Of a stretch of DNA of 64,000 bases, positions 17,049 to 26,295 are shown piece after piece; positions within the stretch are counted from its first letter, which is position 1, and every line of letters starts with the position of its first letter. Under the pieces are notes generated by a model. The model saw nothing but the letters and a program-made list of their open reading frames with translations, ran no database searches and was not told the DNA's origin. The DNA is from Granulicella cerasi (GTDB lineage: Bacteria; Acidobacteriota; Terriglobia; Terriglobales; Acidobacteriaceae), in NCBI RefSeq assembly GCF_025685575.1, contig NZ_JAGSYD010000003.1, positions 434,001-498,000 on the forward strand, in the 5' to 3' direction. The translations under genes were made by a program, and so were the position numbers.

Positions 17049-19934
17049 CTAAGGTGACTTCACCAATGAGAGCGAGACGAAGCCGTTCGTTCCACTGCTG
17101 ACGGCGATGTTCGTCGTGGCGGCCGTGTTCGCGATCGCAAGAGGGATGAGAACCGACTGGCCGTTGCTGTCCGTTACGGCACTCGTCTGCGTGCTGGCAA
17201 GTATCGGCGCGGCCGCGCAGCGTCCCTGCGATGGGCAAGGCCCTGCCCAGGCCGTGACCGTCTGTGCGATCGCGATCGGTGCGCCTGCTAAGGGGTGTCC
17301 TGAACGATCGACCACACTGAGTGTCACGGGCGCGAAAGCCGCGCTCGTCGCCATGTTCTGCCCTGCTCCGCTGACGATCACCGGTGTCCATTGGCTTGCG
17401 TCTACGGCGGTGAGCGTCCAGACCGCGCAGGTACTCGTCCACGCGCAGCCGACGACCTGGGCCGTACCTGCGGCGAGTCCATTCGTGCCCACGCTGAGGT
17501 TCGCAGCGCCGCTGTTGCTGGTTATCGAGGCCGACGCGCTCAGCAGCAGGCCGGCGGTCGCGCTCCATTGAACAGAGACTCCCGTTGCGGCGACGCTATC
17601 CTGCACCGCATTCAGCGCGATCGGCAGCGTAACGCTCGCGCCCGCAGCGATCCACGCGCTCTGCGGAGTCAGCACAACAGCGCGCACCGGGTCGAGGTCT
17701 GTGAGCGTGACCTGCACGCTCGCGCCGCCGGAGAGCTCCGTCGCCGTGAGCGTCACCGCTCCCGCAGCAGTGCCTGCCACGGCGCTCTGCACCACGCCGG
17801 TGCTGTCTGAGGTCAAGCTGCAGGCGCTTGCCGCACCGCAGGCCACCAAGGAGGCTCCGCCGGCGGTCACAGCGAGCCTGACGTTCGCGCCTGCGATCGC
17901 TGTGACGCCATCTGCGGCGACCACGCGCAGCGCGAATGGCGTGGACGCGGTGATGCCCGTCTCCAGCGATGCGGGTGCGGAGATCTTCAATAGACCGAAG
18001 CTCCCCACGCCCGCATACACCAGCGCGCCTGCGATCGCCGTCGTCGCTCCGGTGGTGAGGTCCGCGACCGCAACCTCCACCGGAATCGCAGCGGTCGCCT
18101 TCGCCGCGCTGAGGCTCGGAGCGGTCGCGACGATCGTGTTCGCGCTCCAGCTTGTCACCTTTGCCACCACGCCGTTCACCGTGACACGGTTGCCACTGGA
18201 GAAGCCCGTGCCGGTGATCGTGATCTGCCCGCCGCTTGCGCTTACGGACGCGGGTGTCACGGCGTCGGCGTACATCAAGCGCGCTTTGTACAGATAATCC
18301 GGTCGACCGTCGCCGTAGTAATCCGCAAGCGTCAATCGATAGACGCCGTCGCTTGCTGTGGCTGATACCTTCATCTGCGTCAGCCCGGCGATCGCGCCGT
18401 TTTGCGGGACAGGCGCGGTGGCGACGGTGGGTAGCGTGCCGGTTGCATCGCTGCTACGCCATGCGCCCAGCACGATCTGCGCCTTCGCCGCAGAGACAGC
18501 GCCCGTCTGGTCTAGCGCGAGCGATTCGTAGGTCCAGCTGTGGCCGCCACGAATCGTCGGCGTGAGCTTCCATGCCGGATAATTCGCTCCGCACAACACA
18601 TCGCTCCACCAACCTGTGGCGTCGAGCAGCGGTGGTGCGTTCTCCGCGCCATTCGTCGAGGAGTAGCAGGTGGGCAAGCTGTCGAAGAGCTGCAGACCAT
18701 ATTGCTGGTACGGCGCAGAAGTGATCGACCAGTTGTTGATCAACGCGTTGCCCGGCGTCGCAGGAGGACGCTGCATATCGCCGAGAGCGTAGCTGCCGGT
18801 GTAGAGAGGATTGACCGCCTCCGTGCGGAGGTTGTTGCCGGACATCGACGCAAGCCCCGGAATGCGGTACAGCGTGAAGAACCCTTGCATGCCAGCATCG
18901 CTCGCGCCGGCCAGCAGCGCGGGGCTGGGCGCGCCGGTTACGGGATTGCCCTGGTTCTGCTGGAAGCGAAAGCCCGTGATGCTGGAGACGCTCACGTAGT
19001 CTGCGATCGCGGCTCCGACGATCGGTTGCATCGCGAGGTTCACGGCCTCGGCTCCGGTGCCGCCGGAGTCGTGGCCATAGAGCGAGCCGGTAATCTGCAC
19101 GGCATCGTTCATGCTCGCCAACTTGCCGAGCAACGCATTCGTCGACGCCACGGGATACAACATGCTCAAGGTGCTGAGATCGTCTGCGCGCAGCGTGAAC
19201 GGGTTCTGCATGCACAGATAGGTATAGGTGCCGCAGAGAACATCGATGGGGTGCATGACCGGCCAGTGCGCCATCTGCGTTGCGGTTGGCGCAGGTGAAC
19301 CGGTGAAGACATTGTCGTTCGCCTGCGACCAGCCAAGCCCCAGCACACGACCAAAGGCGCGCATCGCCATGTACTGCATCTGCTTCAGCGAGTCTGTGGA
19401 AGCGTTGAAGCAGTTGCCGTTGATGAGCATCATCGCGTGCGTGATGTTGCCCGCTGCGCTGAAGCCATCGACGCTTTCGACAACGCCGTTCTGCCGACAG
19501 CTGGATGCCACGCTGGCGCCTGCGCCCAGCAGCAGGTTGATCAGCGAGCCGTCCGCGTCGTAGACCACGGCGATGGGCTTAGCCGCAAAGTTCGTCGGCT
19601 GCAGGTCCGCAGGAAACACCACGCTCGTGCCGTCGAAGTAAGTGTTCGCACTGCTGACATCTTCGTTCAGCACGCCGCCCTGCGCGAGAGTGAGACTCGC
19701 GACAGGAACGTTCCATGTGGCTGCGGCCGCAGCGATGACCGCGTCCGCCTGCGCATGAGTGATCACGCTGTTGAGGTTGCCGGGGTCTGTGAAGTACGCG
19801 ATGTTCGTGACGCCGAAGGCCATCGGCACTCCCGGCGTCGCGTAGTTCGTCCCCGTCACGAAGCGCGGGTTGCCGGCGCGGGCCTGCAGGGAGACGAGCA
19901 TGAGCAGCAGCGCCGCGAGGTATTTATTGCGCAT
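17049..19934 (-). CDS. Secreted multidomain TIG/Ig-like protein with a degenerate matrixin-like site
   Basis: 961 residues with a signal peptide (MRNKYLAALLLMLVSLQARA). The first ~270 residues look like a metzincin fold: MQYMAMRAFGRVLGLGWSQ (about 185-203) lines up with the HEXXHXXGXXH zinc site, but all three His ligands and the Glu are replaced (R, A, R, W). A central region (about 270-550) has no recognised domain; about 560-640 is an IPT/TIG beta-sandwich (SASGGQITITGTGFSSGNRV); the remainder is a row of Ig-like repeats (VRLAVTAGGASLVACG). GAGGAG stands 6 nt before the ATG at 19934. The start overlaps the end of the preceding gene by 11 bp, so the two are cotranslated. Likely a surface adhesin or scaffold; function unknown. 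Confidence 0.75.
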   Translation of the reverse strand: MRNKYLAALLLMLVSLQARAGNPRFVTGTNYATPGVPMAFGVTNIAYFTDPGNLNSVITHAQADAVIAAAAATWNVPVASLTLAQGGVLNEDVSSANTYFDGTSVVFPADLQPTNFAAKPIAVVYDADGSLINLLLGAGASVASSCRQNGVVESVDGFSAAGNITHAMMLINGNCFNASTDSLKQMQYMAMRAFGRVLGLGWSQANDNVFTGSPAPTATQMAHWPVMHPIDVLCGTYTYLCMQNPFTLRADDLSTLSMLYPVASTNALLGKLASMNDAVQITGSLYGHDSGGTGAEAVNLAMQPIVGAAIADYVSVSSITGFRFQQNQGNPVTGAPSPALLAGASDAGMQGFFTLYRIPGLASMSGNNLRTEAVNPLYTGSYALGDMQRPPATPGNALINNWSITSAPYQQYGLQLFDSLPTCYSSTNGAENAPPLLDATGWWSDVLCGANYPAWKLTPTIRGGHSWTYESLALDQTGAVSAAKAQIVLGAWRSSDATGTLPTVATAPVPQNGAIAGLTQMKVSATASDGVYRLTLADYYGDGRPDYLYKARLMYADAVTPASVSASGGQITITGTGFSSGNRVTVNGVVAKVTSWSANTIVATAPSLSAAKATAAIPVEVAVADLTTGATTAIAGALVYAGVGSFGLLKISAPASLETGITASTPFALRVVAADGVTAIAGANVRLAVTAGGASLVACGAASACSLTSDSTGVVQSAVAGTAAGAVTLTATELSGGASVQVTLTDLDPVRAVVLTPQSAWIAAGASVTLPIALNAVQDSVAATGVSVQWSATAGLLLSASASITSNSGAANLSVGTNGLAAGTAQVVGCAWTSTCAVWTLTAVDASQWTPVIVSGAGQNMATSAAFAPVTLSVVDRSGHPLAGAPIAIAQTVTAWAGPCPSQGRCAAAPILASTQTSAVTDSNGQSVLIPLAIANTAATTNIAVSSGTNGFVSLSLVKSP

Positions 19935-20601
19935 CTGCGACTCCTCGCAACGCACGCGGACTGATTGGGATCAACGGCGCGCCTTCGGGCAGATCGAAGA
20001 GTACCGGACGCCGCACAATCGGGACTGGAAGCTTGTGCGGCTCCTGCCAGTGAGGGTCGCGGGAACCGCGTACGACCGCGGTAACTTCGTCGAGGGATGC
20101 GTACTCGCCCAGCGTGGCGAGAGCAGTGCCTTCCGCTCGCTGCACGCGCGTGGCGAGCCTGCGGACGTCGAGCAGCGGAGCAGAGCTATCAGCCTGCAGG
20201 AGCACCGGCACAACGCCTTCGGCTCCATCCACCGGCGTGGAGAGCCCCGCCTCGCTGGGCGCAGCGGCGAAGACCATTGCGCGATCGCCAACGTGATAGC
20301 GCTGCATCCCGGGCGGCCAAAGCCCGGCCCACTCGCGCAGTATGTAGCCATCGCCAGAGGACACACCGGTAACGGTGGTGTCCACGCGGAACGCGACCTC
20401 CACCACGCCACTTTTGCGCGTGATGGAGATAACCTGACCGACGAAGACGAGTTGCGCGCGGTTCGCGAGGCTGCGCAACGCACCGCCCACGCTGGTGTCC
20501 GCGCCTGTATCGGCGCTCTGGCTTGCAAGCTGCGCTCGCAGGGGCAGCGTGAGCAGGCAGCACAGTGCGAGGAGCACGCGCGGCATTCTTCGGTGAAGCA
20601 T
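19924..20601 (-). CDS. Secreted protein of unknown function, partner of the TIG protein
   Basis: 225 residues with an N-terminal signal sequence (MLHRRMPRVLLALCCLLTLP, cleavage near LRAQ). The core (QLVFVGQVISITRKSG to YHVGDRAMVFAA) alternates strands in a way that recalls OB-fold NTR/TIMP-like domains found in bacterial secreted proteins, but I cannot confirm that. The tail is Pro-rich. The ATG at 20601 follows GGAGGTG by 5 nt, a strong site. The gene overlaps the next by 11 bp, so a stoichiometric secreted pair is likely. No enzyme motif is visible. Confidence 0.75.
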   Translation of the reverse strand: MLHRRMPRVLLALCCLLTLPLRAQLASQSADTGADTSVGGALRSLANRAQLVFVGQVISITRKSGVVEVAFRVDTTVTGVSSGDGYILREWAGLWPPGMQRYHVGDRAMVFAAAPSEAGLSTPVDGAEGVVPVLLQADSSAPLLDVRRLATRVQRAEGTALATLGEYASLDEVTAVVRGSRDPHWQEPHKLPVPIVRRPVLFDLPEGAPLIPISPRALRGVADAQ

Positions 20602-20688
20602 CAGGACACCTCCACCACCTTCTTCGTCGGAAGAACGAGAAGGCTGGTGGAGTGTCGCAGTGCGGCACAGGAGTGGCCGCGCGGGTTA

Positions 20689-20892
20689 CTACGAAATCTG
20701 CGGGTAGAACTCGAAGAACGCTTCGGTGCTGTGGCGCAGTTGCGCTTCGATCTGCTCGCGCGTGCCGGAAAGCACGTGCATTGTGACGCGCTCGCTGTTG
20801 CCGTTCTTCAGCGCCACCTGCGCCGCTTCCACTGCCTCAACTTCATCTGCGGGCAGCAGCTTCATGCCGTAAATCAAAACCAAGTCAGCCAT
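20689..20892 (-). CDS. Small conserved-looking protein, 67 residues
   Basis: Begins MADLVLIYGMKLLPADEVEA and ends FFEFYPQIS. It has a balanced composition, no TM segment or signal, and reads like a compact alpha/beta domain. A GGAGG motif lies about 15 nt upstream of the ATG, farther than ideal. It is the only good reading frame between the secreted pair and trxB. I do not recognise the family; the supportive evidence is protein-like composition and position, so it stays a hypothetical gene. Confidence 0.6.
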   Translation of the reverse strand: MADLVLIYGMKLLPADEVEAVEAAQVALKNGNSERVTMHVLSGTREQIEAQLRHSTEAFFEFYPQIS

Positions 20893-20966
20893 ACGTCGAT
20901 GCTACGCCTCCGCTCCCGCATTCCGCCGCTCTGAACCCTTTTGCGGGCAGCTACAATCAAAGAGTT

Positions 20967-21917
20967 ATGTCAGAAATCGTTCGCGACACCGTCATCCTTG
21001 GTTCTGGCTGCTCCGGCCTCACGGCAGCCATCTACGCCGCCCGCGCTAACCTCAAGCCGCTCGTTCTCGAAGGCCATGAGCCTGGCGGGCAGCTCTCGAT
21101 CACCACGCTCGTGGAAAACTTCCCCGGCTGGCCCGAGGGCGTGCAAGGCCCGGAACTGATTGAAAACATGAAGAAGCAGGCGACGCGCTTTGGCGCCGAG
21201 CTGAAGATGGCGCACCTCACGAGCGCCAACCTGCTCACCTCGCCGTTCGAGTTGCAGGTCGGCAAGGACATCATCAAGACGCGCACGCTGATCATCGCGT
21301 CCGGTGCGTCGGCGCGCTGGCTCGGTCTGCCGAGCGAGAAGGCGCTTGTCGGCTTCGGCGTCTCCTCCTGCGCGACCTGCGACGGCTTCTTCGCTTCGGG
21401 CAAGGAGATCGCTGTGATCGGCGGCGGTGACTCGGCGATGGAAGAGGCTCTCTTCCTCACGCGTTTCGCCAGCAAGGTCACGCTGATCAACCGCTCGGAG
21501 AACTTCAAGGCTTCGCGCATCATGCTTGAGCGCGCTATCGCTCATCCGCAGATCGAGTTCCTTCACAACACCGTCGTGGAAGAGTGCCTCGGTGTGGAAG
21601 AGAAGGACCTGAAGGGCCTGAAGCTGCACAACACCAAGACGGACGAGCGCTGGACGCTGCCCGTGCAGTTCATGTTCCTCGGCATCGGTCACGAGCCGAA
21701 TGCAACGATGTTTTCCGGCCAGATCGACCTCGACGCCGACGGCTATGTGAAGACCGAGCACAACGTCTTCACCACGCGCCAGGGCGTACAGCTTCATGGC
21801 GTGTACGCTTGCGGCGACGTGCAGGACCGTCGTTATCGCCAGGCGATCACCGCTGCAGGCACCGGTTGCATGGCTGCGCTCGAAGTCGAAAAGTACCTCG
21901 AAGAACTCGGCCGCTAA
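20967..21917 (+). CDS. trxB: Thioredoxin reductase
   Basis: 316 residues. It transfers electrons from NADPH through FAD to thioredoxin. FAD site GSGCSG (12-17), redox pair CATC (Cys135, Cys138), NADPH site GGGDSA (152-157) and the closing YACGDVQDRRYRQA FAD motif are all present. Length is standard for the low-molecular-weight bacterial enzyme. It is a single-gene unit: divergent small gene upstream, strong terminator 13 bp downstream. Together with MsrA at 26296 and the peroxiredoxin at 47451 it supplies the thiol redox system seen in the window. Cytoplasmic. Confidence 0.95.
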   Translation: MSEIVRDTVILGSGCSGLTAAIYAARANLKPLVLEGHEPGGQLSITTLVENFPGWPEGVQGPELIENMKKQATRFGAELKMAHLTSANLLTSPFELQVGKDIIKTRTLIIASGASARWLGLPSEKALVGFGVSSCATCDGFFASGKEIAVIGGGDSAMEEALFLTRFASKVTLINRSENFKASRIMLERAIAHPQIEFLHNTVVEECLGVEEKDLKGLKLHNTKTDERWTLPVQFMFLGIGHEPNATMFSGQIDLDADGYVKTEHNVFTTRQGVQLHGVYACGDVQDRRYRQAITAAGTGCMAALEVEKYLEELGR

Positions 21918-21930
21918 CCGGCGAAGACAA

Positions 21931-21975
21931 ACACGAGGGGCGCACGATGCAGATCGTGCGCCCCTCGTGTTTTTG
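21931..21975. terminator. Bidirectional terminator between trxB and the convergent TPR protein
   Basis: A perfect 19-bp stem (21931-21949 with 21954-21972) and loop GCAG. On the plus strand it is followed by a run of T (CGTGTTTTTG). The convergent gene ends at 21987, so it can stop both transcripts. Confidence 0.88.
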
Positions 21976-21986
21976 TGTCGCTTGGC

Positions 21987-24900
21987 TTAGGACTTCGCGT
22001 TCTCCAACGCGGCGATGCGCGCCTGCGCAAGTCGATAACCTGCGGTCGGGCTCATGTAGGTGGAGAGCGAGAACTGGTTCGGCACCACGTGGTGATACGC
22101 TCCCAGCGCCGCCTCTCGCTCGCCGTACTGCTCGTAGATGAGCCCCAACGCCAGCCAGACTTCGGAGTTTGGGGTCGTCTGATTCACGGCGGCCATTGCC
22201 TTCGCGACGTTATCACGAGCTTCAGCCACGCGTCCCTGCATGGCATAGACACATGCCAACGTATGAAGCTCCGGGAAAGCGGGAGCCTTGGTCAGTTGCA
22301 CGGCCTGCTGCGCAGCCTTCAAGTCCGCAGCAGTGACGTTCCCCGAGACGACTCCAAGCCATGCCAGGCCGTTCCAGTCGCGGGCCTCTGCCTTGTCGCT
22401 GGCTGTGATCTGCTGCATCACCTTGCACGCATCTGCCCAACGCTTTTGATGTTCGAGCGCAAAGGAAAGCTCGCGCAGCAAGACAATATTGTCGGGCTTC
22501 TTCTCCAGCCTCGCGCGCAGCAATTTCTCCAACTCAGCGCCTTCGTTCTGGAGCAGGTACGACCGGCAGTACAGACGCAGTGCGGTGTCGGAGTCCGGCT
22601 CCGCCGCCAGCAGACGCTCCGCAGCCGGACGCAACACCGCAGCATCTTCCGCTCCAGAAGCCGCCTCCGCCAGAAGCAGGTCGAGGTCCTCCTGACGCGC
22701 TCCAGTCGCCTTCTCGCGTGCAGCGGAGACTTCTGCAAGATAGGGCTTGGCGTCGACCGAGCTTGCGATCAGCGAGATCGCAGCCAGTCGCATCGATGCG
22801 GTCGAGTTCGCGCCTTCCTTCGTGCTTCCAACGGTCCAGAAACGAGGCAGCAGCGAGCCGCTCAGCACATCGTCGCCACCACCGCGATGCGTCAGATCAC
22901 GCAGCCAGTCAAGCATCGCGATGGCGCCCTTCGTATCGCCGTGCTCGATCCTTTTCATCACCGCGTTACCGCAGAAGACTTTGTCCTTGTCCTCGCACAC
23001 CACACGATATGCGTAGCCTTCGTGCGCGACGAACATGTGCGAAGGCTCAGAGCCGCTGATCTGCACGATCACCTTCCAGCCCGTCGCGTCATCGCCCGTA
23101 GATTTGAAGGTCACATTGTTTTCGATCAGATCGGCCATCACGCCGGGGGCCATCGAAGACTGGCGCGCAAAGATGCGGATCATGTCCGCGCTGTACATGG
23201 ACTTGTCGACGTCGAGCGAAAACTCACGATCCGAAACGTATCCGTCACGACTGGTCAACTGCTCCACGTCGGAGCGATTCGCGTTGCCGCGGAACATCAG
23301 CGTCATCAACCGCGCCACGGGATAAGCCGGCTCGGACGGCTTCAACGGCTCCGCATCGACGTGCTTGACGTGACGATAGAGCTCGACCTGCCGCCCCAGC
23401 GTCGCTGCGTTTGCATCGCCTTCAATCCCTGCGTTGAGGACCTCGGCGGCCTCCGCGTAGTGGGTCGTCTGCGTGAGCAGTGAGCTCGCCGAGCGCAAAC
23501 TCTGTAGTCGCTCGCGCGTGCCATCGTTCGCACGAGCAGTAGACTCAAGCCCCGCACGCACACCCTTCTCTGAAACCGCAGATGCGATGGCCAGCGAACG
23601 GCGCGTGGCATTCGATGGCAGCTTCGCCAACTCTGCGTTCAACTCCTGGAAGCGGCCCGCGAAGTACAACGCGTACAGCATGTTGTCGATCGTCGAGGCG
23701 GCAGCTTTCTCTTTGTCTTTATCGATGGTGGCGCGATAGGTTGTCACTGCGCTCGCGAGGTCTGCATCCTTCGCATAGCGGATACCACGAGCGTTGAACT
23801 CGTACAGCACAGCGAGATCGAACCGGAAATCATCATTCTCAGGATCGAGTTCAACAGCTTTCTTCATGGCCTGCAGCGCTGCGGGCCGATCAAAGCTGCC
23901 GCCGAAGCGCACGCCCATGCTGTCGCGCTCAAGCGCATAGGCCAACACCACTTGGCAGATCGCTTCATTCGGCGCAAGCTCGACAGCCTTGCGTGCCTGT
24001 GCCTGGCTCTCTTCGACCAGGCCCAACTCCATGAGCGTGTTCGCCAAACGCGCGTGAGCCAGAGCTTCCGCGGGATGTTCTGTGAGCATCTTGCGCTGCG
24101 CTGCGAGCTCGGCTTTCACATCGCCTGCGGCCTTTGCACGCTCGCCCGGAGCATCGAAAAAGAGCGCGATGTAGTCACGCTTCTCCAGCTCAAGCACAGC
24201 AGAACGCATGGCCAGAGCTTCCTCGGTCGTCAGTGTTCCGGGGCCGCTGTCGAAGCGAAGTACCGCGTCGATCACATTCGGCTGCGGGCTCTTGTACTCT
24301 TCTGTCAGCGTGGCTTTGCCGAGCTGCGTGGTCTTGTTCGGCAGCAAGGTACGTGCGACAAATCCTTCAGGCGCAACTACGTGAACGCGGCGCTCATCGC
24401 GGAACGGCATGAAGGAGTAAGTCTTCAAGCGGCTCGCGGTCGCCAGCGTGTAGTCCTTCTTTGCTTCCGCACTCGCGTCGGGGCTCAGCTTTTCGGGCTT
24501 AGTGCGGAACCAGCGCGGTAGACGTTGTGTAGCGTAGTTCGCATAGGCCACCGCACCGGAGTCGGTCAGCCCGCTGAGTCCGCGAGACGCCTTCTCCATG
24601 TCGAGCGTCAGGGCGAATGGCTGCTGCATATTCATAGCATCGCCGTGCGAAACGCGCTTAAGCTTCTTCGCGAGATACGTATTGTTGGCGTAACGCTCCA
24701 ATTGCGTATGCAACTCGCCCACGTCCTCACCGGCATAGTCGGAGCGGTACTGTGCATCAATGAAGCCGGTGGTCTGCGAGACCTCCATCACGTGCGATGG
24801 ACCGTACTGCGGCAGCTCGAAATCGCGCGACTCCACCAGCACGGAGTCCGCGGGGACAGCCACAGGAATCAGCGTCAAAGCCTTCGTATCCGGCGCAATG

Positions 24901-26159
24901 ATCAACGCTTTGCGACCGTGATCGGACCACGGCAGGTTCCCTAACGCGTTGTACTCGGCGGTGGCATCGATCCAGAACGCGGGCTCCTTGCCCGCCGCAG
25001 GCACGTACACGATCGCGTGATCGAACTGGGTCAGCCCGGGCTGGTCCTCCTGCACATCCTCGCCACCTTCTACACTCAGCAACGCCAGGTGAGCAGGCAC
25101 GCCTACAGCGCGCAGCATCGCAACGAGCATGGTGGACTTATCTTTGCAGTCACCGTAGTGACGCTTCAAGGTCTCCGCAGGGCGCTGTGGCGTCAGCTTC
25201 GCGCTACCAAACTCCACGCCGGTGTAGCGCACTGACTTATGCAATGCAGCCAGCACGGCGGCGATCTTCGCCGTGCGCTCGGTGGGCAGCGATGCCGGCA
25301 GAGCCGACTTCACGTCCTCAAGCACGATCTGCGGCTCGGACAGCGCAGCGTATCCCACGGCCATCGCTTCCCACGAGGCTCCAGTCGAGAAGAAGATGTG
25401 CGGACGCACCGACTCATTCGAGTTGAGGTTGATGTCACTGTTGAAGGTCGCCGCCAGCGCGGTCGCCTCATACGTCATGCGATGAATGCCGGCAACGTCT
25501 TCGCTCGCCGCACTCACTTTCACATCCGCAGGCAGCTTCACCTGGATGTGCTTGCCGACGGGCGCTTCCACGATCAAACGCGAAGTGGCCACGGGAATTC
25601 CCAAGCGGACGGAAAACTGATAATTCCCGCCGGGAGCGAAGTACGGGACCTTCTCTTCTGAGGTCTCGACCTCTTCAACGATCGTGCCCACGCTGATCGC
25701 AGGCAGCGGTGCGCGACGAACATGCTCGGAGGAGAAGGTTTCGCTGTCGTCAGCTTTGACCGGCGCGTCGGTGATCGTCTTTTGATCGAGCTCGATAAAC
25801 CTGCCGTCCGGGGTGAGCACGCGAGCGCGCAACTGCGAAGGCTTCTCGAACCACGGGTCCCACTCCTGCGAAATCTCAGACCAGCCCTTCACCGCCTCCT
25901 GGGCGTCGATGCGGAAGACCCTGCGGTGCTCAGTCACACGTGTGCCATCTGCGGCGAAGCGATATCTCGATTCTTCCAACAGGATCTGTGCGTCCCAGTC
26001 TGGCGTTACGGCAGCGGCAGCAGAAGCCGCGCGCAACTCCGCCACGGTCGCACTGAAAACGGGGCCGCCCAGCTTGGCGGACGGAGTGCTTTGCGCCTGC
26101 AGAACAAGGCAAGAGGAAGACAGCAGCGCAACCGCTGCAACCGGATAGAAACGCAACAT
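21987..26159 (-). CDS. Exported DUF3857 / transglutaminase-like / TPR protein
   Basis: 1390 residues. A signal peptide (MLRFYPVAAVALLSSSCLVL) is followed by a DUF3857 beta-rich domain (about 50-250, with YRFAADGTRVTEHRRVFRI), then a transglutaminase-like core with a complete triad: Cys338 in HYGDCKDKSTML, His381 in FDHAIVYV, Asp398 in WIDATAEYN. Two helical TPR regions follow (about 680-850 and 1180-1380; LAHARLANTLMELGLVEESQ is one clear repeat). GAAGGT stands before the ATG. Proteins of this architecture are common in Acidobacteriota and Bacteroidota envelopes; the substrate is unknown. It is divergent from msrA with 136 bp between. Confidence 0.82.
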   Translation of the reverse strand: MLRFYPVAAVALLSSSCLVLQAQSTPSAKLGGPVFSATVAELRAASAAAAVTPDWDAQILLEESRYRFAADGTRVTEHRRVFRIDAQEAVKGWSEISQEWDPWFEKPSQLRARVLTPDGRFIELDQKTITDAPVKADDSETFSSEHVRRAPLPAISVGTIVEEVETSEEKVPYFAPGGNYQFSVRLGIPVATSRLIVEAPVGKHIQVKLPADVKVSAASEDVAGIHRMTYEATALAATFNSDINLNSNESVRPHIFFSTGASWEAMAVGYAALSEPQIVLEDVKSALPASLPTERTAKIAAVLAALHKSVRYTGVEFGSAKLTPQRPAETLKRHYGDCKDKSTMLVAMLRAVGVPAHLALLSVEGGEDVQEDQPGLTQFDHAIVYVPAAGKEPAFWIDATAEYNALGNLPWSDHGRKALIIAPDTKALTLIPVAVPADSVLVESRDFELPQYGPSHVMEVSQTTGFIDAQYRSDYAGEDVGELHTQLERYANNTYLAKKLKRVSHGDAMNMQQPFALTLDMEKASRGLSGLTDSGAVAYANYATQRLPRWFRTKPEKLSPDASAEAKKDYTLATASRLKTYSFMPFRDERRVHVVAPEGFVARTLLPNKTTQLGKATLTEEYKSPQPNVIDAVLRFDSGPGTLTTEEALAMRSAVLELEKRDYIALFFDAPGERAKAAGDVKAELAAQRKMLTEHPAEALAHARLANTLMELGLVEESQAQARKAVELAPNEAICQVVLAYALERDSMGVRFGGSFDRPAALQAMKKAVELDPENDDFRFDLAVLYEFNARGIRYAKDADLASAVTTYRATIDKDKEKAAASTIDNMLYALYFAGRFQELNAELAKLPSNATRRSLAIASAVSEKGVRAGLESTARANDGTRERLQSLRSASSLLTQTTHYAEAAEVLNAGIEGDANAATLGRQVELYRHVKHVDAEPLKPSEPAYPVARLMTLMFRGNANRSDVEQLTSRDGYVSDREFSLDVDKSMYSADMIRIFARQSSMAPGVMADLIENNVTFKSTGDDATGWKVIVQISGSEPSHMFVAHEGYAYRVVCEDKDKVFCGNAVMKRIEHGDTKGAIAMLDWLRDLTHRGGGDDVLSGSLLPRFWTVGSTKEGANSTASMRLAAISLIASSVDAKPYLAEVSAAREKATGARQEDLDLLLAEAASGAEDAAVLRPAAERLLAAEPDSDTALRLYCRSYLLQNEGAELEKLLRARLEKKPDNIVLLRELSFALEHQKRWADACKVMQQITASDKAEARDWNGLAWLGVVSGNVTAADLKAAQQAVQLTKAPAFPELHTLACVYAMQGRVAEARDNVAKAMAAVNQTTPNSEVWLALGLIYEQYGEREAALGAYHHVVPNQFSLSTYMSPTAGYRLAQARIAALENAKS

Positions 26160-26295
26160 CGGAGACCTTCAAAAAATGGAGTGTGCCACCAACATATCAA
26201 GCCTTGGCTGCCTATGCGGTGCGCGCACAAACATCTTTTCGTCGCAAACCCCCATCCTGAGCAAGCTGCGGTGCGTCTTATCCATAGAGGTTTTT

